Below are positions 58,071 through 64,000 of a stretch of 64,000 nucleotides of DNA, in pieces (the stretch's first letter is position 1; each line of letters opens with the position of its first letter). Origin of the DNA: Colias croceus (Eukaryota > Arthropoda > Insecta > Lepidoptera > Pieridae); the NCBI RefSeq assembly GCF_905220415.1, contig NC_059561.1, positions 3,922,001 to 3,986,000 on the forward strand, given 5' to 3'. The notes beneath the pieces were generated by a model. The model searched no databases and was not told the origin of the DNA. It saw only the letters and a list, made by a program, of their open reading frames with translations. Made by a program: the position numbers and the translations under genes.

Positions 58071-58285
58071 CTGGCTTTCCGCCCGCGACTTCGTCCGCCC
58101 GCTATTTCCCATGGGATTGCCGGGATAAAACCTATCCTATGTATTAATCCAAGTAACCCTCTATGTATGTGCTAAATTGCATTGTAATCAGTTCAGTAGT
58201 ATTTGCGTGAAAGAGAAACAAACATACCTACATGTACACATAAATCCATCCTCACAAACTTTCGCATTTATAACATTAGTAAGGT
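58071..58285 (-). mobile_element. Helitron-like element, family HelB
   Basis: Worn left end with CCGCCCGCGACTTCGTCCGC, GGGATAAAACCTATCCTATG, ATTGTAATCAGTTCAGTAGT, and 5' end CATTTATAACATTAGTAAGG. A 61-codon frame across it is not a gene. Confidence 0.65.
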
Positions 58286-58911
58286 CCCAAACAAAACAAA
58301 ACATTTCGGTTTCAATGTATTGATACTAAAAATAGTTATATTAATAGATCACTGTTAAGTCTGCCGCCTAATAAACTATATCTAAGTACTGTTTTTTGTG
58401 TAAAAACTTAACTTCCTTGATATTGAAGAGTTAAATAAATAAAGAAGGTTTTCATACACTGTTTTGTCATCAAAAATAACTATAGGTTTACCAACAATTA
58501 AAACTTTATTATGTATAATTGTATATCTTTACAAAATCACGAAATAAATACGCTATCAATTGCACAAGTAATTATATAAAAGCTTTACCATTCCAGCGCT
58601 ATTATCGCTTTCACAATTTAAAACAAAAAGTGACGAAAAATATTCAGCGCTGTTTTCGCTGCAATTACATTTCGCTCCCTTGGTGTTTAAATAAGGACGA
58701 TAATTACAATTTTAGTTGAGTAAATTTAATTGTATGCTTTTGGCACGAAATGTACGGGATTACACAATGGACTAATTTGATAATGTGAACACTTTTTTTG
58801 ACACTTACTGCAAGGCTGTTGTCGCTCTTTCTAATTTTGTTGTACTCCAGAGATATTCTATTTTTTTTATATCTACTTAAAACGTTTTTAATTCAGCTTA
58901 ATTGTAACTTC
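58286..58911. other. AT-rich stretch, nothing recognised
   Basis: No gene or clear repeat end; the 66-codon frame at 58519 has no known motif. Confidence 0.4.
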
Positions 58912-59096
58912 CTATCTGTGCCCCGCGGTTATACCCGCATTGCTGCGCTCCTGGTGGTCTAAGCGTGATGATAATATAATATAGCCTTCCTCGTTATATG
59001 AGCTATCTACTCCGAAATATTTTTTTTAAATCGGACCAGTAGTTCCTGAGATAAACGCGTTCAAACAACTCTTCAGCTTTATAATGTTAGTATAGA
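58912..59096 (-). mobile_element. Helitron-like element, family HelA
   Basis: Worn CTAG (CTAT at 58912), CCCCGCGGTTATACCCGC, GTAGTTCCTGAGATAAACGC, and 5' end TATAATGTTAGTATAGA. Confidence 0.68.
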
Positions 59097-59255
59097 TTAT
59101 TGTGAGAAAAACTAATTTTAAGGCTTAGAAATTAGCATGTATATATAGCAACTTAACAAAATCGAAAGCAATCTGACAGTTTTAAAAATATAGATGTGAA
59201 GTACAAACTCCGACGCAATTATTTACGGGTTCGAAAAACAGATAAAAACACTATA

Positions 59256-59827
59256 TAGTTCAGGATACATCGCCCATTTTTGCAAGTGACTACTATCAAG
59301 CTAATTTTCCGTTTGTAGCTTTATTTTGATGAGACACCGAATAATTTCGTGTACGAAAGTCTCGATTGTGGTAGCTAACAGAGATAACAAGGATAAAATT
59401 TTTTGATTTGATGGTTCTCAAATATTTATTACGCAATTTGTAGGACAATATGTCTGTTGAATTATATAAACATTAACTAAGTGAAAACAAAAAAATCAGC
59501 TTGTTAGTAATCATTTATGATGACCACGTTATCGATACACTTTGGAAAAGGGGGCTCTTTGAACAAACCATAGATTTTGTAGGACAAATATTTTTTCGAA
59601 TAATTTAGGTAATTATCTTGAGATTGAACAAAAAAAAAATCATTCAGTTAGTAATAAATATTTGAGAACCATCAAATTAAAAATTTTTATCCTTGTTATC
59701 TCTGTTAGCTACCACAATCGAGACTTTCGTACACGAAATTATTAGGCGTCTCATCAAAATAAAGCTACAAACGGAAAATTAGCTTGATAGTAGTCACTTG
59801 CAAAAATGGGCGATGTATCCTGAACTA
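59256..59827. mobile_element. 572-bp element with 177-bp terminal inverted repeats
   Basis: 59256-59432 and 59651-59827 are inverted copies with about six differences and no indel. The ends read TAGTTCAGGATACATCGCCC. ATA flanks both sides (59253-59255, 59828-59830). The 218-bp middle is AT-rich without a gene. A left-truncated copy is at 44512-44965. Long-TIR layout suggests a non-autonomous DNA transposon that can fold into a large hairpin. Confidence 0.8.
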
Positions 59828-59830
59828 ATA

Positions 59831-60795
59831 GAAGAACTTATAAATGTTAATGTTGACCTTAGGTGATAAAACAGTATGAAGTCTTAATAACACTAACCAA
59901 TTTATATGTAAACCATGAATATATGTACAAGAATAATCGATTCATATGGGTTAGATAAATTTGATAGTATTGTAGGTAAAGCCTGGAAAATTGGGGTTTA
60001 TCGAGTATGGAGTGTGGATTATTCAAACTAAAAGCTGAACTCTTGGCCTTTGCCTTTGAAACTAGGTAAGTAATCCTACTTCTATTATCAACTCTAAAGT
60101 ATGAGAAGGTTGTTGTGTATGTGTTACTGTTTGTCACAAAGATTAATCAAAAAATCTGAATAGATAACTCGCGAGCGAATCCGTAGGTCGCTTCTAGTTG
60201 TACATAATAATTATAATACGAATGTTGTAATTGCAAATTGCATAACTTCTTTTTTTTAATTATTTTTTTATTAGAGAACACTTGTGAGAGCGTTTTTTGC
60301 CTTCCTGGCAGGAAAGATCACTAGCCCATGGAGTTGATGGGAGAGACAAAAGTTGCTCTTGTGCGCTAGCTCTAATAAATCAGCTGTAATCAGCTTAGAG
60401 CTAGCGCGCAAGATTATTAATTACTACTACATATTCACAACATAGTCCTCTCCAGTTAAAACTAGATTATATTTTTTACATTAATATCAAATAACATACA
60501 GTAACAAATCCAAATCCCCGCGCGCATCTATTCAACAGCATCGTTAGAACTGTAAGTAGCTCCAACAATTGACCTATTTTTTCAACACACGACTAATGAA
60601 GTTTACTTTGAGAGACGAGGATTCGTAATGAGAGGACGTTCGACTGGGAATCCCGATTGCGAAGGTTGTTTTTTTTAAGCGGTAGTTTGATTAAAGAGGA
60701 TAAACGTTGGCTTAAATTCTTTCGGATTGTGAGGATTACGTTCATAATTCCTGGGTTCAGTTCTATCGATTAGTTTGAAGTGAGCAGTTTGATAA
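59831..60795. other. Stretch without recognisable gene
   Basis: The 92-codon minus-strand frame (59859-60137) has no known motif. A hairpin sits at 60358-60412. Confidence 0.45.
60358..60412. repeat. 18-bp inverted repeat, one mismatch
   Basis: CTTGTGCGCTAGCTCTAA (60358-60375) faces TTAGAGCTAGCGCGCAAG (60395-60412), with CAGCTG inside the loop. Probably the end of a worn TIR element. Confidence 0.65.
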
Positions 60796-61005
60796 TCTAT
60801 ACTATATTATAATTATAATACTATTATAAAGCTGAAGAGTTTGTTTGTTTGAACGCGCTAATCTCGGAAACTACTGGTCCGATTTGAAAAAAAATTTCGG
60901 TTTTAGATAGCCCATGTATCGAGGAAGGCTATAGGCTATATAATATAATCTCGCTAAGACCAACAAGAGCGGAGCACTGCGGGTAAAACCGAGGAGCACA
61001 GCTAG
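60796..61005 (+). mobile_element. Helitron-like element, family HelA
   Basis: TCTATACTATATTATAATTA start (with a small TA-rich insertion), GAACGCGCTAATCTCGGAAA, ATCGAGGAAGGCTATAGGCT, worn hairpin GCGGGTAAAACCGAGG, CTAG at 61002-61005. Confidence 0.7.
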
Positions 61006-61236
61006 TTAATTATAAGGGAGTGGGAGGTCGTAGTTTAATTATGTTTTTAGTATAGGAAATTACAGATAATTTTACTTTTTACCAATAGGTAATTAGTTGT
61101 CAATTCTGAAAAATAATTAGCTTCAATAATTAGCCTCACTCTGTAGTAAATTTATTGATATATAAGGAACAATTATTACTATTACCGATAGTTTGAGTGT
61201 AATATAAAAATGTTGTGTGGTTTTATGAAACCACGG
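61006..61236. other. Short AT-rich spacer
   Basis: Nothing recognised. Confidence 0.4.
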
Positions 61237-61398
61237 TAAAAGTGAAACTGTTCGAACGGTTCCGAACACTGCTTGTGTAGCGCATGTCGCGTGACAGTCG
61301 GCTGCCGAGTAGGTATACCTACTCGGCAGCCGCGATACAGGCGACATGCGCTACACAGACCAAAAAGTTTGAGACGATGTAATAAAAGTTTCACTTTA
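61237..61398. mobile_element. Palindromic MITE, about 160 bp
   Basis: The centre 61299-61332 is a 34-bp perfect palindrome without loop (GGTATACC in the middle). TGTGTAGCGCATGTCGC at 61274-61290 pairs with 61341-61357 around the same centre, and AAAGTGAAACT at the left pairs with AGTTTCACTTT at the right end. It can extrude as a cruciform. The outer motif is shared with the 63070-63257 element. Confidence 0.75.
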
Positions 61399-61996
61399 AA
61401 ATTTTAATAAATAAATATTTCACAGAATTATAAAGATCGCATTCCGATTTTAATGAAAGTAATCATTTATAATATTCTTTTAATTAAAACTCGGAATGGA
61501 AAATTAATTGAAATTTGTCGTTTAATTACCATGTCCCATACCTTTGACGATAATGCAAGCAAAAGAGCATACGGGTGTCAATTATATTTACATTTTGAAA
61601 TAAAATCGCCAAATGGACAATATAGTTTGTATCAAATTGGTAAAGAAACTATCAACTACTATATATTAATTGCAGAAAAGTAATAAAATGTTATAAGTAA
61701 AATAATTATCAGCATTGCGTATTTATTTTGGTAACGACCGCTTATGAGCTAAATGAAGAATAAACTCTGGCAGGGTAAAAGTTTGTAGGTTGTGTCTTTG
61801 AACTTCTTTAATTCAAGCACATGCTGATATCATCGAGATATTTTCCCTCGCTGATCGAATCATGATAATGTGCAAATAAAATAAAAATGACAATTAATTT
61901 CTCGCTTATCCAGTTAAGTTCATGGAGTTTCTTGTCGGTTCTTTTCCATACTGCTTTCTGAATCGGAGGTAAATGTTAAAAATATGTAATGACGAT
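61399..61996. other. AT-rich stretch, one unidentified frame
   Basis: The 76-codon plus-strand frame at 61453-61683 (from MKVIIYNILLIKTRNGKLIE) is less repetitive than most in the window but matches nothing I know and has no supporting neighbour. Confidence 0.35.
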
Positions 61997-62086
61997 TCGA
62001 ATTTTTCAAATCGAATCAGTAGTTCCTGAGATTAGCTCGTTCAAACAAACAAACAAACTCTTCAGCTTTATAATATTAAGTAAAGA
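61997..62086 (-). mobile_element. Helitron-like HelA 5' fragment
   Basis: TTTTTCAAATCGAATCAGTA, GTTCCTGAGATTAGCTCGTT, CAAACAAACAAACAAACTCT, then AGCTTTATAATATTAAGTAAAGA. The hairpin half is missing. Confidence 0.6.
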
Positions 62087-62118
62087 TTTGTGCATATTGA
62101 GGATATCAAAAGGCAGTT

Positions 62119-62216
62119 CCACACAGAGCGAGCAGCCTCGCGAAGCAATTGCTGCGCGAAGCAGCTCGGTCAGTGTGGACGACGCTCGGCAGAAGAAAGC
62201 TCGTTTGCCGCTTCTT
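62119..62216. repeat. GC-rich repeat-like block
   Basis: AGTTCCACACAGAGCGAGCA and TCGCGAAGCAATTGCTGCGC stand out from AT-rich DNA and contain near-palindromic GCGAAGCA words, similar in style to the 41886 MITE core. The borders are unclear. Confidence 0.35.
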
Positions 62217-63069
62217 TAACAATAATCAATGATTCTATATGATCTCTTGGTAATAACTTCTAAATATATTCTCCATTTAATTTTAATTTTAACTAGCTTA
62301 ATTTAACCCTTCACCCTGCTTCTGGTTGAATCGATAAATTTAAATTAATATAATACGATTCAAAAATAACCTCCCTTTACGTCAAGGTAAAATTCCATTA
62401 ACATTATAATTTAGGCAATTGGAGTTAATATTTCCGAATAATAAAGGTTGTATGATTTCTTAACGAGCGATATCTCTAAAGGGAAAGTTTATAAAATTAT
62501 TTCATGTTGTGGATACATTAAATAGAAATAATTTCCCGCAATGAGCTAATTGAATTCGTAGTTAAGTACACATTTCTCAATAATACACCTACGTTAAAGC
62601 AATACACATCCTTATTTATGTTTCGATAACGTCGAATTTCCCATGAGAGAACTGGGGTCTATAATGAGAATTTGTTATGACTGTTTCTATAACAAATTAG
62701 ATTGTTAGTCTTAATAAAGGCTTCGTTTGTACAACTCTTTATAGCTACGGGCTATGATTCTTATTGATTTCAGATACTGTTATACAATTTTGAAGATAAC
62801 AACGTTTCTATCTTTCGTAGGAAGGGAAGTTTTCTATTGCGAAACGAATTCTACATTGTTACAATACCCTTAACGTGATTCGAACTGATTCCTAACTTCC
62901 TATTAGTGATGCTAAAATATTGCTCTTGCTGTTTATGTTGTTGTCTGTAATAAGCAGATTATAACAACATAACACAAGTAGGTATATTATGTTTTGTTTT
63001 TGCGTGAAGTTTTCCTGTCAGAGATGACTTGCCATATACTGACATTTGTACAAATTATTTTATGTTTTT
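62217..63069. other. AT-rich stretch, nothing recognised
   Basis: No gene or clear repeat end. Confidence 0.45.
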
Positions 63070-63257
63070 GAAGTGAAACTTCTTTATCGGGGTTGGAAAA
63101 AAATTTGGTGTAGGTAACATTTTTTCGTTACGCGTGACATTTTTCCGTTACGCGCCATCTTTTTCTTATCCATACCACTCGTGATTTGACGTATTTCTGT
63201 AAAGTTGCATATAGTAAATTATTTTTGAAAAATGAGGTCTTAAAGAAGTTTCACTTC
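63070..63257. mobile_element. 188-bp MITE-like element
   Basis: GAAGTGAAACTTCTTTA (63070-63086) pairs exactly with 63241-63257. TTTTTCGTTACGCGTGACAT and TTTTTCCGTTACGCGCCATC lie inside as a direct repeat. Each TIR is itself partly palindromic (GAAGT, ACTTC). No clear target duplication. Confidence 0.7.
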
Positions 63258-64000
63258 TTACGTGTGTTATTGTTCTTGTTACGTCACATTTTTTATTATT
63301 TTTTATATCATAGAAGCACTTTTACAATAAAAAATAAGTAATTGCTTTTGGTATTTCCCGGTTGATATGATAATATGGTGTATTCATAGAGCTTCAAGAA
63401 AAAAAGCATCCTTCCTTATAGCTTAGCAACACTCCCACACCTTTCCAAATTCAGTAGATGCTTATGGGCGTCGATCATCGATCACAAACTCGGCTTTCCG
63501 TTATTGTGTAATAAAATATAATATAAAAAATAAGAATAGAGAGTGATTGAATTTATTTTTGTATATTGAAAAGTAGCTGCAATACAGCCCTCGCCAATAA
63601 ATGGCTTATTCAACACAATATCTTTGTTTTAATTGGAACCAGTAATTCCTGAGATGAACACATTCATACAAACAAATTCTTCAGCTTTGTGTTACTATTT
63701 TCTACATGTGGACTTATCAGGTATAATTAATAAAAATTACTAATCAGTTTCATTGTTAATTTTGTTTATCTAAGTACAATCAGCATACAAAGTTGTCCAG
63801 TAACATACCATTTATCCAGATACATTGTTACAAAGCAAAGCTGGAGGCAGAAACTAGACAAAAACAATCCCCAATACATTAATAAAGCTAATATTATTTA
63901 CACGGGTCCAAAAGCAAACGAATCCATTACTTCTGTTTATTTTGCAAGCTAGTCTCTGATTTCTGTTTACGTTTGATCATATATTGATCGTAACCTATAG
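63258..64000. other. AT-rich end of the window with a worn HelA fragment
   Basis: About 63585-63696 is a degenerate minus-strand HelA piece (CCAGTAATTCCTGAGATGAA, AAACAAATTCTTCAGCTTTG). No gene is seen. Confidence 0.45.

Overview
This window looks like nuclear DNA of a moth or butterfly (Lepidoptera). The evidence is AT-rich, gene-poor sequence crowded with repeat types typical of that order: short Helitron-like elements ending in a GC hairpin plus CTAG, often next to GTCT or TTTG microsatellites; two tRNA-headed SINEs; CR1/Jockey-type LINE pieces; and many terminal-inverted-repeat (TIR) DNA elements. The species cannot be fixed from the sequence alone. I found no host gene I could defend. 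The window is probably intergenic DNA or the inside of a large intron, and its interest lies in its mobile elements.

Layout. 0-10 kb: a 319-bp TIR element with a 7-bp target duplication (158-476), then scattered Helitron-like copies (1998, 2850, 5257, 5577, 6386, 8997, 9323). 10-22 kb: a 1.7-kb element with long inverted arms (10488-12184), a TIR element interrupted by a SINE (14191-14751), a second SINE on the minus strand (15818-16130), and smaller TIR elements (17081, 20905). 22.3-24.8 kb: a PIF/Harbinger transposon with a recognisable but broken transposase. 25.2-26.6 kb: the only long intact reading frame, a 371-codon LINE ORF1-like gene with its own promoter-like start and A-rich tail but no reverse transcriptase. 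29-30.5 kb: a 1231-bp element with perfect 15-bp TIRs lying inside a Helitron-like copy. 34.0-35.6 kb: a reverse-transcriptase fragment present as a 614-bp inverted duplication around a 107-bp spacer. 40.5-42.3 kb: two elements flanked by TAA or TTA. 43.3-44.2 kb: a 15-bp minisatellite of about 59 units. 49.9-52.5 kb: a second copy of the Harbinger element, inverted. 52-64 kb: more Helitron-like copies, an element with 177-bp TIRs (59256-59827) and several near-perfect palindromes.

How the parts relate. The Harbinger copies carry the remains of a two-gene transposon (transposase plus a Myb/SANT-like partner, converging), and both hold the same truncated Helitron-like piece and the same internal tandem duplication. 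The composite was therefore already formed before the two copies settled 27 kb apart. The ORF1-only unit resembles mammalian half-LINEs (HAL1) in design and would depend on an enzyme encoded elsewhere. Everything else appears non-autonomous or dead. Coordinates of degenerate repeats are good to a few bases at hairpin/CTAG ends and looser elsewhere; family letters HelA to HelF are labels made up for this window.
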